Shown: one piece after another, positions 21,591-32,240 of the stretch
Layout: each line of letters starts with the position of its first letter
Numbering within the stretch: the stretch's first letter is position 1
Assembly (NCBI RefSeq): GCF_030867145.1
Contig: NC_134419.1
Location: 76,881,403-76,945,402, forward strand
Direction: 5' to 3'
From: Opisthocomus hoazin
Taxonomy: Eukaryota; Chordata; Aves; Opisthocomiformes; Opisthocomidae
DNA length: 64,000 nt
Position numbers and translations under genes: made by a program
Notes under the pieces: model-generated
Database searches by the model: none
Seen by the model: the letters and a program-made list of their open reading frames with translations, nothing else
Told to the model about the DNA's origin: nothing

Positions 21591-22340
21591 CTCACATGGC
21601 AGAGGGAGCGATACGATCGGGTCTTCCCTTTCCACTGCAGAAATCCATCTGTCCACAGTGCCTCATGTCTTCAGTGTGGTTGTACTTGCAGCGCCTGCGT
21701 GAGTTGGCACAGACGGCCGTCCCCGCTCCCCGCGCAGAGGCACCGTGAACGGGGACAATATCAAACAACCTCTCACAATGCAGCACCAACAGCCGAGGTT
21801 TAGATCTTTGGCCAAGAACGAAGGTTTGCATACAGAATTCGAGAGAAAGGTTTCCTTCACCCTGCCAAGGGAAAAAGCCCTTTGTGTGGACAGGACCTCC
21901 TGCCGCTGCCAGGAGAAGTGGGAAGGAAAGAAGAAGTCTGGTGGCTCTGGCCACTATCACGAGTTCAAACTCGAGCTGCTGCGTTTTCAGGTGGTCTTGA
22001 TGCTCTTGGGAACGCAGCCTGGGTGGAAGGACGCACTGACGCCCACAGAGGGGCTGGTGTCAGAGCCTGCTCAGTCTGCGGGTATGGCTTGCGACGGACA
22101 GCGAGCACGGAACCTTTAGCCTTCACACCTTCCTTCACTGAACCTTTCCACGAAGTAATTTCAACTCTTCGTTGTTTCTTTCCTCCCGCTGTGCAGGCAG
22201 CTTGGGCTAAACACAGCCCGCGGCACCAGGGCAGCCCCCGGGGAGGGGAGCCAGCCCCCAGCACATCCCCGCTTCCACCTCCGACCCACACGCACCAGCG
22301 CCGGCTGGGAAAAAGGGGAGGGTTAAAAGTCATGAATTTT
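21591..22340. other. Unique DNA with overlapping open frames, no gene recognised
   Basis: Overlapping plus (21745-22119 and 21882-22394) and minus (21592-21960 and 21965-22333) ORFs of 120-170 codons occupy this GC-richer stretch. None resembles a family I know, and having long ORFs on both strands suggests composition rather than coding. Confidence 0.45.
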
Positions 22341-22454
22341 TATATCTGTGCAGCTGTTCTTGCACTCTGTCTGATGCGTTTGGCAAGTAAATAACCAGAC
22401 CTGAAAGAGGAACAATGTACCTGTCAGGGGGGTTAGCTTCCACGGGAAACTTGC

Positions 22455-22620
22455 TTTTTAGTTTATAAAGGGAAAATTACTCTTGATGAATTCAAAGGTG
22501 CTTCAAAACAACCCCCTAAAAAAAGAAATCAGTCTTTAAAGTGCACTTAGTTAAGTATAATTGATGTCATTAAAGGGATCTTTTGCAGAATTGTTATTTA
22601 TGTAAAGAAATTACCAGGCA
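22455..22620. promoter_or_regulatory. Candidate conserved enhancer D
   Basis: A compact AT-rich block with TTTATAAAGGGAAAATTAC, GATGAATTCAAAGG (TCF/LEF-like), AGTCTTTAAAGTGCACTTAG, TAATTGATGTCATTAAAGGG and TTATTTATGTAAAG. Homeodomain-like and nuclear-receptor-like words occur without any repeat signature. Confidence 0.25.
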
Positions 22621-23746
22621 TGGGATTCTGCGTTTGTATCTTCCGAGTGCGCGGCCGGGTAAAAAGCACCTTCAAAATCTCCGCCTGCAGTCTGAGGCAC
22701 CCTGAAGCTCAGCTCTGGAAGCCCGCCTGGCCGCAGATATTCTGGCTGAGTAGAGAGGATAACACTTCATAATCTGGTATGACTTCAGTCTCCTCCAGGC
22801 CAGACCTGATAGCGAAGGGAGAAAACCAAATCAGGTTTCAGGGAGAGTTATGGCACTTCTTTGTGCGAATTTGTATCTAAACCTGCGAACTGAGGAGCGC
22901 GTTCAAAACCTCTTCGGAAGGACACGCTGGGGGAAAGCTGTCCCTCCGGCTCCGTGCCCCACACCAGCCCAACTGCTTGGAAACCACGATACCACACGAC
23001 ACAGCGAGTCCCCTGGCTTGGCTGGCTGCCCACGACCCCTGATCTCACGTGCCGTTCCCTGCCACATCCGCAGGCTCCGTTTGGTGGGATACAGGCTGCC
23101 GGAGCTGCAGCAACAGATGAGAGCCTCCCCCACCCTCCTCCTTCCAACAGCCACTTCCATCATCAGAAACCCCTTTTTGTTTTCTAGCCTACCCATACAT
23201 GATGACACGCTCACAGATCTTGGGACATCTGTTCTCTAGCCCGCCTTTTCGACTAGTAGGATATGATTTTATGATGGAAATGTTTCCAGTTTCATTTGCT
23301 GGCCGTCATGCTGCAGCGGTGCTGGGGTATTTGCTGGAATAGCCACTGCCTTGATTTTTACGATCGAGCGGAAATATCCTACAGGAGCTTGGGTGTAGTC
23401 CTTCCCCCAACAGCTGAAGTGCAAGCTTTCATCTTGAGCCGTCCTTCTCCTCTTCCGGACCCTCATCCGAGACAGTCGCTGCTCAGCTCAAGAACAAACA
23501 GATGTTTCTCTTGCTACACAGCACGCTGTTTAATCCCACGTCAGGGAACAGTCTGGTGCATTCCCATGCAACTGTCAACTCTGGAAGGTATTTTTCCCTG
23601 GGTATGTAAGGAAATGCAGCTGATCACAAGATCAGGTTTTACAGCGACTCTAAACTAATGGCCTTCAGGGCTGGATTCTCAAACGTCCTATAGGAGAAGA
23701 AATGGAAAACACAGTGCCCGAATTTTAGACATACACCTGGAAAGGC
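22621..23746. other. Unique DNA, no gene recognised
   Basis: GC is moderate. Opposed overlapping ORFs at 22850-23239 (plus) and 22848-23147/22903-23214 (minus) have no recognisable family. Confidence 0.5.
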
Positions 23747-23812
23747 TAAGTTCTGCTGCCAGGTTATGGTTTCAGATGTGTAAATCACGCCATATACTCC
23801 TTGCGGTGACCT
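23747..23812. repeat. Ancient near-palindromic MITE-like remnant
   Basis: AAGTTCTGCTGCCAGGTTA, then CAGATGTGTAAATCACGCC and ATATACTCCTTG follow the order of a common amniote repeat half (TTCTGCTCYCAGTTACA, GGTGTAAATC, AGTAACTCCATTGA). Diverged. The matching opposite arm is not clear here. Confidence 0.4.
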
Positions 23813-24651
23813 GGGCAAGGAACGACTACAATTTGGACACCAAAGTGTTCAGGATCAACTTGCAAACTTCAAGGTCCACCTGACCTTAATGAATTCTGGG
23901 GATAATCAATGGTGCAGAAGCAAATTCCTGGTCCAAAACGGGTTGGAAGTCATACTCTTCGCATCCAGCGCTGTGCGGAGACATCGGAAGAGGCAAGCTG
24001 TCACAGGGACGTATCGGTGCTCTGCCTGAAGCTGCCGTGCACACGCGGGACACGCAGCTGCCCCAGGCGAGCCCCTGCTTGGCGTGCGGCTGGCTCTGCT
24101 GCTTGCTGCGTTGCCTCAGGAGAAGGTGCTGCCCAGGGCTGTCCTCAGGCTCAACCAGCCTCGGTGACCACCGTGGCCCTTGTCAGGTCAGGGCTTTGCA
24201 ATCATGCACCAGCCCGGGGAAGGGCTGTCACTTGTTCCACGCTCAGACCCAGAGGAGACGTTGAAGGTTTGCCTAAACACCGTATCAGCACAATAATTTG
24301 CTTTTCCGTGAATTATCCAAAGCAAATTAACATATGTAACAAATGCAGAGCTGTATCTCGACAGGAGATGAAACCAAGCTCCTTTTTGAAAACAAATGAT
24401 AAAGTGTGAGGCAGAACGATGATACTTCCACAGCGTTTGTAACATTTCTGCAGAAAAACAAATGATGTGTTTCCTGAAAGAATCGGAAGGTCCTTGTGAA
24501 GCTCCTGGGGGGTGGCCGGGGACCTGGCCATGGGCTGGTGAGGCACCTCGTGGCCTCAGCCTGCCCGCAGCGACCTCTGCGCGGTGTTTGCTACCTCAGC
24601 AATGCTTTCTCTGGTCAATATTCTTCACCTGTGGTCCTTTTCAGTCTGCTT
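23813..24651. other. Unique DNA, no gene recognised
   Basis: Contains a 166-codon plus ORF (23909-24409) with no recognisable domain and with overlapping minus-strand ORFs. Nothing else was identified. Confidence 0.5.
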
Positions 24652-24938
24652 AGAATCATAGAATCATAGAATAAACCATAGAACCACAGAATGCTTTGGG
24701 CTGGAAGTGACCTTTGGAGGCCATCTAGCCCAACCCCCCTGCAGTGAGCAAGGCCATCTTCAGCTGGACCAGGTTGCTCAGAGCCCCGTCCAACCTGACC
24801 TTGAATGTTCCCAGGGATGGGGCATCGACCACCTCTCTGGGCAACCTGTGCCAGGGTTTCACCACCCTCAGCATAAAAAAGGTTTTCCTTATATCTCGCT
24901 TAGTGCAACCCTTCCCCTGAGGTCATTTAAAACACCAG
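24652..24938 (-). mobile_element. CR1 LINE, copy 8, older subfamily
   Basis: Reverse complement of CR1: degenerate CATAGAAT tail units, GGGCTGGAAGTGACCTTTGG, CATCTAGCCCAACCCCCCTG, TTGCTCAGAGCCCCGTCCAA, then CACCTCTCTGGGCAACCTGT and AAAAAGGTTTTCCTTATATC. The GACCTTGAATGTTCCCAGGG segment differs from the ATTCTGTG-tailed group. Similarity fades after about 24935. An old and diverged insertion. Confidence 0.92.
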
Positions 24939-25340
24939 CTCATCTCCCTGCTGACGGCTGCCTGCTTGGGACAGGAGTTAGCATTTAGCGATGCAAAGCG
25001 GCCTCTCCCTTCTTCCCATCCCTGGACGTTGCTTTGGAAACACCCTCGCTCCCTGCCAAGCCACTGAATGGCAGCCCATAACCAAGAGTCCGACTCCTCT
25101 CTCCTAGCAGCAGGGCCATTAGCATCACACTAACTATTATCAGTAGCCCTACACACTGGTCCCACTAAAATCAATTTATCGCCTGAGGTATTTGGCTCAT
25201 AAAAGGATAGTTTCCCCTTTTTCTTCTACCTTCATAACCAAGGTTATCTGCTCAAGAATGTACAGAGTAAATGAGGTTGTTCGGCTTATGGATACAAATA
25301 GACCTTGCTTTTTTGACTTGCAAAATGAATTCCTCTGTGA
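24939..25340. other. Unique DNA, no gene recognised
   Basis: A transition from mixed composition to AT-rich sequence. No repeat or coding feature was recognised. Confidence 0.5.
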
Positions 25341-25740
25341 CTTCGATAAAACTTAAAGTATGCTAATGTTCAGTCAACCAGTTGTCTATTTATTTCTGTT
25401 TATGCCAGCATACCCATTAGCAACTTTTTCTTGTTTTCTTTTAGAATATTAAATGGTTCAAACATATTCTAAAAATTAGTTGATTAGCTTGTTAGGGCAC
25501 ATTTCCACTGCTAGTTCCTTCTGTAGCAAAAGAGAAAATGAAGGTAATTTTGTTTGCAAGGAACGTATGATTGGAAGCTGACTGTTGAAAGATGTGCCAT
25601 GTCAATGTAATGAGGGAGTGTAATATCTTAGTTTGCATCAATATGGAAATAACTGTGCAGTTTGACAGACCTGATGCTAAAGGCAGCACCAGAGCGCTCA
25701 TTATGCATTCAGCCTCTGATTATGAAAAATAGTGTGTTTT
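25341..25740. promoter_or_regulatory. Candidate conserved enhancer E
   Basis: About 400 bp, AT-rich and free of recognised repeats. It contains GTATGCTAATG (POU octamer-like), TCTATTTATTTCTGTTTATG (FOX-like), CCCATTAGCAAC, TTAGTTGATTAGCTTG, GATTGGAAGCTGACTG, CATGTCAATGTAATGAG and CATTATGCATTCAG (octamer-like). Motif packing is as dense as in candidate A and extends further. No open frame over 70 codons is credible. Confidence 0.3.
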
Positions 25741-26138
25741 CTTTTAAAGAGGAATACACATTATCAATCAAACCCGCGCCAATTATTTCCAAAAGGGATC
25801 ACAGCTAAACAGGCGTGGGGTCTCTTCAAATATAACTGCACCTGAGAAAACAGACAGATATCAAAGTACATGATAGTTTAATTTCATGACAGTTGAATTA
25901 ATCAGGCAATATAAACCCTGCCTTCCGATCGGCCCAAGCTTCGCCAGGCTGGCGCCGCGAGTTGCGACGACTTTTCTTCACTAAGTAGCATCAGTAGTTA
26001 GGAGTTTGGTGTCACCCGGGCTGCTGCTCCTCCGACCCCGGTCAGGCGGGAATCGAAATGCAACAGTCCTTCCACGGCCGAAAGGTCGGACACCACGTCC
26101 CGGGGTGTGAGCCACTGCCGCCTTCCTGGCGAGGACCA
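25741..26138. other. Unique DNA leading into CR1 copy 9
   Basis: AT-rich to about 25910, then a short CpG-bearing stretch (GGCGCCGCGAGTTGCGACGA and CACCCGGG) before the CR1 5' junction. No gene recognised. Confidence 0.45.
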
Positions 26139-26630
26139 GGCTCCCCAGTTCAAGAAAGATGAAGAGCTACTGGAGAGAGTCCAGCAGAGGGCTACGAGGA
26201 TGGTGAGGGGACTGGAGCATCTCCCCTACAAGGAGAGGTTGAGAGAACTGGGCTTGTTCAGCCTGAAGAAGAGAAGGCTGCGAGGGGACCTTATAAATGC
26301 CTACAAATATCTGCAGGGTGGGTGTCAGGAGGTCGGGGCCAGACTCTTTTCAGTGGTGCCCAGTGACAAGACAAGGGGCAATGGGCACAAACTGAAGCAG
26401 AGGAAGTTCCGTCTGAACATGAGGAAGAACTTCTTCCCTCTGAGGGTGACGGAGCCCTGGCCCAGGCTGCCCAGGGAGGTTGTGGAGTCTCCTTCTCTGG
26501 AGATATTCCAGACCCGCCTGGACGCGGTGCTGTGCAGCCTGCTGTGGGTGACCCTGCTTCGGCAGGAGGGTTGGACTGGGTGACCCACAGAGGTCCCTTC
26601 CAACCCCTACCATTCTGTGATATTCTGTGA
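26139..26630 (+). mobile_element. CR1 LINE, 5'-truncated copy 9
   Basis: Begins abruptly at GGCTCCCCAGTTCAAG and ends with ATTCTGTG plus TATTCTGTG. The ORF2 C-terminal frame (about 145 codons, to 26583) is uninterrupted, with conservative changes relative to other copies. The 5' breakpoint is within about 45 bp of that of copy 1 in element coordinates. Confidence 0.95.
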
Positions 26631-29024
26631 CCGGGGAGGTGCCGAGGAGGAGCTCTGCCCTCTCCAACAGCAGCGAGGGGCTCGCAAGGCCCCTGCTCCC
26701 CTGCTCAATCCTGGGCAGTGGCAGCCTCGGCTCGCAGGGACTGCTCGGGTTGATTCTGATGAAGGTATGGGATGGCTGCTGTTGTCAGCAGCCACTGCTG
26801 GGAGCAGGCTGAAAAACCACCATCCACCCTGTCAGAAATCAAAAATTGGGCAGCGTAGCCATGAGAATGTCTCCTGAATTTCTGATTTGGTCTTCAGGAA
26901 TTCAGGAATTCAGGGCATGGAGTCACTCTTTGGGGCAAGAGCGTGCTTTGCCGATGCTGGCACTGCTTAAAGCAATGTTTGCACGGTCTCTTGATCTCCA
27001 CGGGACTCAGCTGGGAGAATGTCATGATATCTTCACTTCACAGGCACTTAAAGCTGTTGCCCCAGCCCTTTTGCATTCACCTGATCACTTGGCCCCATAC
27101 ACACCCCACCCTGCATGTGTGCTCTTTAATTTGTCTGTAGAGCCCGAAGCATCATTTTGACCCATGGCCCATGGGAGTTCCCAGCAGAGCCATGATCTCT
27201 CTTGTCTGATTTCCAGCAAATGACTTTAAAATGCAGAATCAAGCTGCATCCAGCCACCTTAACAGAATGGTCACCAGCCTGTTATTATGTGTAAAAAGAA
27301 AGATAAGACTATAATTGCGAAGTCACCAGAAAACATATATGAACACAGGCAATTCTCTGAAATAACCAACAGGAGCAAGGACTGGAAGTGCTGCTAAGGT
27401 CTTTACTTATTTAAATGGTTTGGCTCTCTGTGCTTTACGCAGGGGGAGTTCAGAGAGCAAAGGCTGAACGTTAGAGCTCAAGGATGTGCCAATAACATCT
27501 CCGTGTAGTATCTTGCAAGGGAGTCACAGCCATACTTCAGAGGTTTCAGCACGGAGCAGGCAGTACCACACGAATCGGAAACTTGCCCGGCTTTCTTCCT
27601 ATTCCATTTCCATTCCATCAATTTGTCCCTGCAGAGACGTCTAAACGAAAGCTGTGTTTTAGTAAATAGGGAAAGTCAGTTGATTTCAGTCTGCTTTTGC
27701 ATTCGAAGGTCTCTAATGTCAAGTTGTCTGCAATTTGTACTGAACCAGAAGCAAAATACTGCTGTGCTGTCACTGGAGTGTCAATGACTTCTCTGCAAAA
27801 CTGAATCTCTGTGACATTTACACATCCTAAGGACCTGTCTGAGCTTTGCATTCCACTGAGATGATGCAGGAATAACAGTTTCTTCAGGCTTCGAACTGAA
27901 GCTCTTCTGGCATTTTGCAGCTATAGCAAGGAGGGGCGGGGGGGGGAAGATAACTGGTAACTGACCTTCTGTTCTGCTTCTTGGGAACAGTACATGCTTC
28001 AGAGAGATGTAGGGGACTTAAAGGACTGCAGAGGTACTGGAGGTGTCTAAGTTGCTGTAGAATGAAAACCTAACTGGTTTTGGTGAATGTATTTCCACTA
28101 GTCATTGGAAGAGAATATGGATGTACAAATGCTCAAAGAGGCAAAGCTCAGTGCTAGTTTTCTCAGCCACAGGAAACCAAGCAGATGTATTATTTCTTTG
28201 TGAGCAAGGTACAAATAAACATAAACTTCAGGAATAAGGAATGTAAACCCCAAGTCTCAGTAGGAAATTTCACCACGAAATCCCAGTAAAACTAGTTCAG
28301 AACTGGACTACATAGATTTGTTTAAAGAAAACAAAGAGCCTCCTGGTTTACGTGTCTCGGAGGAAAGAATACACCAAATAAACAAAAGCTTCAATAAATA
28401 CCCGTTCTGTGATTTTTTTAGCATAAAAAAGAATGTTGCACACGTCGCATTGTTGAGAGACCGAATACTTCTTCTCGCCATCAATTGTTGTCGACAGATA
28501 TACCTGTTTAAAGTGTTCCCCCATCACAGTCCATCTTGATCCCTTGCCATTCAATGAAGTTGCAGTCATTTAGAGTACTTATGTATTGCAATAGTTTCTA
28601 TGACAACAGATGATGATGTTAAGAGTAAAGAATTTTGAGTTGGGTCTATGAATAGGGAGATAAAGGCACTGAATTGCAGAGGGAAAGCTTTTCTTCCAAA
28701 CATTTAGCTTAAATATCGCAGCTATTAATATTTACCAGCAAATAAGACAGTTGTATGAAAAGCAAATACACTCAGACTTTAAGTTTTAGAGAAGCAAATA
28801 GTTTCCTAAAAACCTTTACTCTGTGGATTTGATTAGTTCCTGTGCTCCTTGCCTGAGTAGAGCAGGTTCTTCTGGCACAAACCTAAAACCGGATTCACGC
28901 CGGCAGCGGCTGGCCCCTTCCACTTCATTGAGAGGATGGCGTGAATGCTAAAAGCTCACTCTGCGTGGGACTGAGATCTGCTGAATATTGCTTCCAGACC
29001 CTTTCAAAAACAAAAATACTATGC
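26631..29024. other. Unique DNA, no gene recognised
   Basis: Contains a (GGAATTCA)3 direct repeat at 26892-26914 and a run of nine G at 27938-27946. AT-rich stretches near 28180-28420 and 28560-28830 lack repeat similarity. ORFs of 60-100 codons have no recognisable product. Confidence 0.5.
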
Positions 29025-29634
29025 TGGGATCCTGGGGTGCATCAAGAGGAGAGTGGCCAGCAGGTCGAGGGAGGTTCTCCTTCCCCTCTACTCTGCCCTG
29101 GTGAGGCCCCATCTGGAGTACTGTGTCCAGTTCTGGGCTCCCCAGTGCAAGAAAGATGAGGAGCTACTGGAGAGAGTCCAGCACAGGGCTAGGAGGATGA
29201 TGAGGGGACTGGAGCATCTCTCCTATGAGGAGAGGCTGAGGGAGCTGGGCTTGTTCAGCCTGGAGAAGAGAAGGCTGCGAGGGGACCTAATAAATGCTTA
29301 TAAATATCTGCAGGGTGGGTGTCAGGAGGACGGGGCCAGACTCTTTTCAGTGGTGCCCAGCGACAGGACAAGGGGCAATGGGCACAAACTGAGGCACAGG
29401 AAGTTCCGTCTGAACAGGAGGAAGAACTTCTTCCCTCTGAGGGTGACGGAGCCCTGGCCCAGGCTGCCCAAGGAGGTTGTGGAGTCTCCTTCTCTGGAGA
29501 TATTCAAGACCCGCCTGGACAAGGTCCTGTGCAGCCTGCTCTGGGTGACCCTGCTTCAGCAGGGGGGTTGGACTGGGTGACACACAGAGGTCCCTTCCAA
29601 CCCCTACCATGCTGTGATTCTGTGATGCTGTGAT
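29025..29634 (+). mobile_element. CR1 LINE, 5'-truncated copy 10
   Basis: Starts at GGGATCCTGGGGTGCATC and ends with three variant octamers (GCTGTGATTCTGTGATGCTG). The ORF2 end is open for 175 codons (29053-29580) with no frameshift, which suggests a comparatively young or well-preserved copy. It starts within about 40 bp of copies 2, 4, 11 and 12 in element coordinates. Confidence 0.96.
29053..29580 (+). pseudogene. CR1 ORF2 C-terminal remnant (175 codons, open)
   Basis: An uninterrupted frame encodes the last part of the CR1 reverse transcriptase polyprotein, downstream of the RT palm. It contains the [25 protein letters not shown]-like and [20 protein letters not shown] segments and ends just before the 3' UTR. 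It lacks the endonuclease domain and all RT catalytic motifs, so it is inactive. The first credible codon is not a true start, because the 5' truncation removed it. Confidence 0.9.
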
Positions 29635-30019
29635 GATACCTCCAAAACCTGGGCACTGTGGTCCCTTCACTTGCAGAAGAACTTCCTACCAATACCTGGG
29701 AAGACAACGCCTCTCTTCCAGTCCCTCCCCAGTTTCCCCCTCTGCACAGCCCACTTGCTCTGTGGTTCCAGGACCCACGCTCCTGCCATTAATTCAGTTT
29801 GCCTCCTGCCTGCTTTATCTCCACACAGAGCCACGTCGCAGCTTGCCTGGGGTTGGAACAGTCTCGTCGTCTTCGGGCAGTGCTGAACACAAAGCAGCCT
29901 TGCCCTGCGGCTGGGGGCCAATGTCTGACCGTACGATGCAAATCACACACGCCAGGAAAAGTCTTCCCCAGCGGTTAGTAAATGTCATGGCTGCAAGCGG
30001 ATACCTACTGCTCAAGTTT
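29635..30019. other. Unique DNA, no gene recognised
   Basis: Opposed ORFs (29630-30034 plus and 29667-29921 minus) without family resemblance. Mixed composition. Confidence 0.5.
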
Positions 30020-30112
30020 GGGCTGCATAATTAATTTAGCATTATTTGGACATGGATAATAAAATCTGCTTACCTACAGCGGGCCAAAAAGGCCATTAGA
30101 AACCCATAGTTA
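30020..30112. promoter_or_regulatory. Candidate conserved enhancer F
   Basis: A short AT-rich block with GCATAATTAATTTAGCATTA (stacked homeodomain cores) and GGATAATAAAATCTGC (HOX/PBX-like), ending in GGCCATTAGAAACCC. No repeat or ORF explains it. It sits immediately before a CpG-rich patch. Confidence 0.25.
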
Positions 30113-30149
30113 AGAAAGCTTAAAGTTCCTGCCAATCCCAATGGCAGCT

Positions 30150-30480
30150 GCACGGAGAGAGCGAGGAGAGGAGCGCGGTCTCACGGCCAAATTCGCTGTC
30201 ATCAGTAAGCGGCAACGCCGCGTCCTGCCAGGCCTAATGGGCAGCCGGGGCGGTGCTCGGCTCCCACGGCCGAATCCTGCCGGGAGCAGGGATTCACAGC
30301 TCGCTGTTCAGAGATGAGACCACGCTGCCCCGGGCACGGCGGCAGCAGAGCAGCTCGGTTGTGGGGTGACGGGGGCGGAGGCCAGCAGCGATGACACTGG
30401 GGACGATGCTCTGTCCCGGCGAGGGGACCGTGCTCGGCTCCTTGCCTTGGGTTGCACACCGAGCATGTTCCCCCCGGCAC
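30150..30480. other. CpG-rich patch
   Basis: High G+C with many CpG (GAGCGAGGAGAGGAGCGCGG, CGCCGCG, GGGGCGGTGCTCGG, CGGCGG). A CGTGCTCGGCTCC-like segment appears near 30251 and again near 30428, suggesting a diverged internal duplication. It could be an orphan CpG island. No transcription-start motif was identified. Confidence 0.4.
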
Positions 30481-31124
30481 AAAAACATCAAGCCACAACA
30501 GATTTAGCCTCTGAGCTTACAACTGTAGCCAGTCTCGACCTGTTTTATCCATTCTGGAGTGGATATGACGGAATAAATCCCAACCCCTTCTTCTCTACGG
30601 CTGTCGAGTACCGTTGCTGCTCTGGCCTCCTACTCTGCTCACAAGCAGGACACAATTTACTGACGGAAGGATTGTTTTTGAAAGTAAAACTAGACGAGTC
30701 CAGTTCTGTTATGGGCTAATCTGGGCTAAAGCATGTGCCAGCTCTCGTAACCTTCTCATGCCTGCACTTTGTTTTCCACTAAATGTCAGCTCTGATAGAC
30801 TAGCCTGCTCATCTGAAAGGGCAGGTTTTTGCTTCAATAAAAACAAACCTAGTTAAAAAGATAGACAGTACCTCAATAAAAAAATACCACGGACGCACAA
30901 AATGTTCAGTCTTAATTGGTCTGGCTATACTGCACCGTTTCCTTGCTGGCATATGCTAGCGGAGAATATTTGTTGCCAGGGGATTTTCAAGGTTATAAAG
31001 CATCTTAAAGGTGTTGGGGAGTGTGTAAATTAAGCCGCTACAGGTAGGTAATGTTCCCATGATGTCAGGAATAAATACGCTGGTGCCTGCAGGTAGGAAT
31101 TTACCATGGTGCGGAGTACCCGCT
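30481..31124. other. Unique DNA, no gene recognised
   Basis: Mixed composition, with AT-rich patches around 30830-31070. ORFs under 120 codons and no recognisable product. Confidence 0.5.
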
Positions 31125-31200
31125 GGGGGCCTGATCCTCAGTTAGTGTAAATCCTGTTGGCTCCACTGGCTTTACTACATCGATCTGCACTCGCTGCATT
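31125..31200. repeat. Ancient near-palindromic MITE-like remnant
   Basis: GGGGGCCTGATCCTCAGTTA, GTGTAAATCC, TTGGCTCCACTGGCTTTACT and CATCGATCTGCA align in order with a widespread amniote palindromic repeat (GGGCCTGATCC, GTGTAAATC, TCCATTGA, TTACA). Diverged. Family name not assignable here. Confidence 0.45.
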
Positions 31201-32240
31201 TTGGATTCAGAGGTCCAGCCTTGCAATTTAATGTCTAGAATAAAGCACAAGGAGGCTAGAAATTAAAAAACCCCGAGACTTTCAGCTGGATGCTTCCCCT
31301 CCGGTGCCAGCTCGGCTCCTTGCAGCCAGGGAGCAAGGGCTTTTGGCAGGACAGCGAGCACACACGCCGCTCCAGCACGGTCCCACCTGGAAGCCATGCA
31401 GCCAAATTCACGGCGCTTCTGTTGCAATAAATTGTCATCAAGGGAAATGGGGATATTTAAGTGGCACGTTATTTACTGGGTTGGGCAACGAGGAAGCCGG
31501 AGGAAAGAGGCGCCTTATTCACTCGCTCACTTTGAAAAGGATGAATGAGATGGCAGGAGCCTTCAATTTTTTCACTGGAGACGTAAAGGAAAGCCAAATA
31601 CATGCAGTGCAGCACTGCAAGTCCTGTCCTTCCCCCCTGGGAGGGTGGCACTTGCCGGAGCTCTTTGTCTGGGTGGTGAAGACTCAAGCACCTGCCTCCC
31701 TGTCTCCTTGTCACGATGCGTGAGATCCGATGAGCTGATCCGTCACCGTCCCCTTGCACCAGCCCAGCTGCGCCGCAGCCACCACCATCTCCCCAGCAGC
31801 CACCACCGTCATCTCCCCAGCCACCCTGGATCAGCCCGTGCCGGAGCTGCAGACGCCCCGAGCCACGCCGCTAAGCGGCTCCAATGAGGCTGGACTGGCA
31901 ATGGTGTCACTGGGAAGGACGCGCGGCGGGGTATCGCACCCGGCTCTGGCTCACGTATTCCCTCTGGACGCTCTCCACAAGAAGAGCTGCTGGAAAAGTA
32001 TTTAGGGAAATCTTGTAAGCATTAGCAGCACGCTGGAGCTCTGCAGCCTTTGTGTAAATGTTATTCTGGGTTAAAAGCTTTTGATGAGTATGTTACAAAC
32101 AGAAGTATGTCTGTGGGGATTGTTAACTCTTCCTTTGCCAAAGTCATGGCCCTTATTACCGCGCAAGGGAAACCTGCAAAACGCAGTATTGCGGTGTCGG
32201 TACTTTGGTACTTGCTGCACTTTGGGAGCTAATTTAAACC
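31201..32240. other. Unique DNA with Pro/Ser-coding low-complexity stretch
   Basis: Around 31775-31830 GCAGCCACCACCATCTCCCC and a near copy follow each other (an imperfect direct repeat of about 27 bp), giving Pro/Thr/Ala-rich ORFs. Otherwise unremarkable. No repeat family or exon. Confidence 0.45.
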
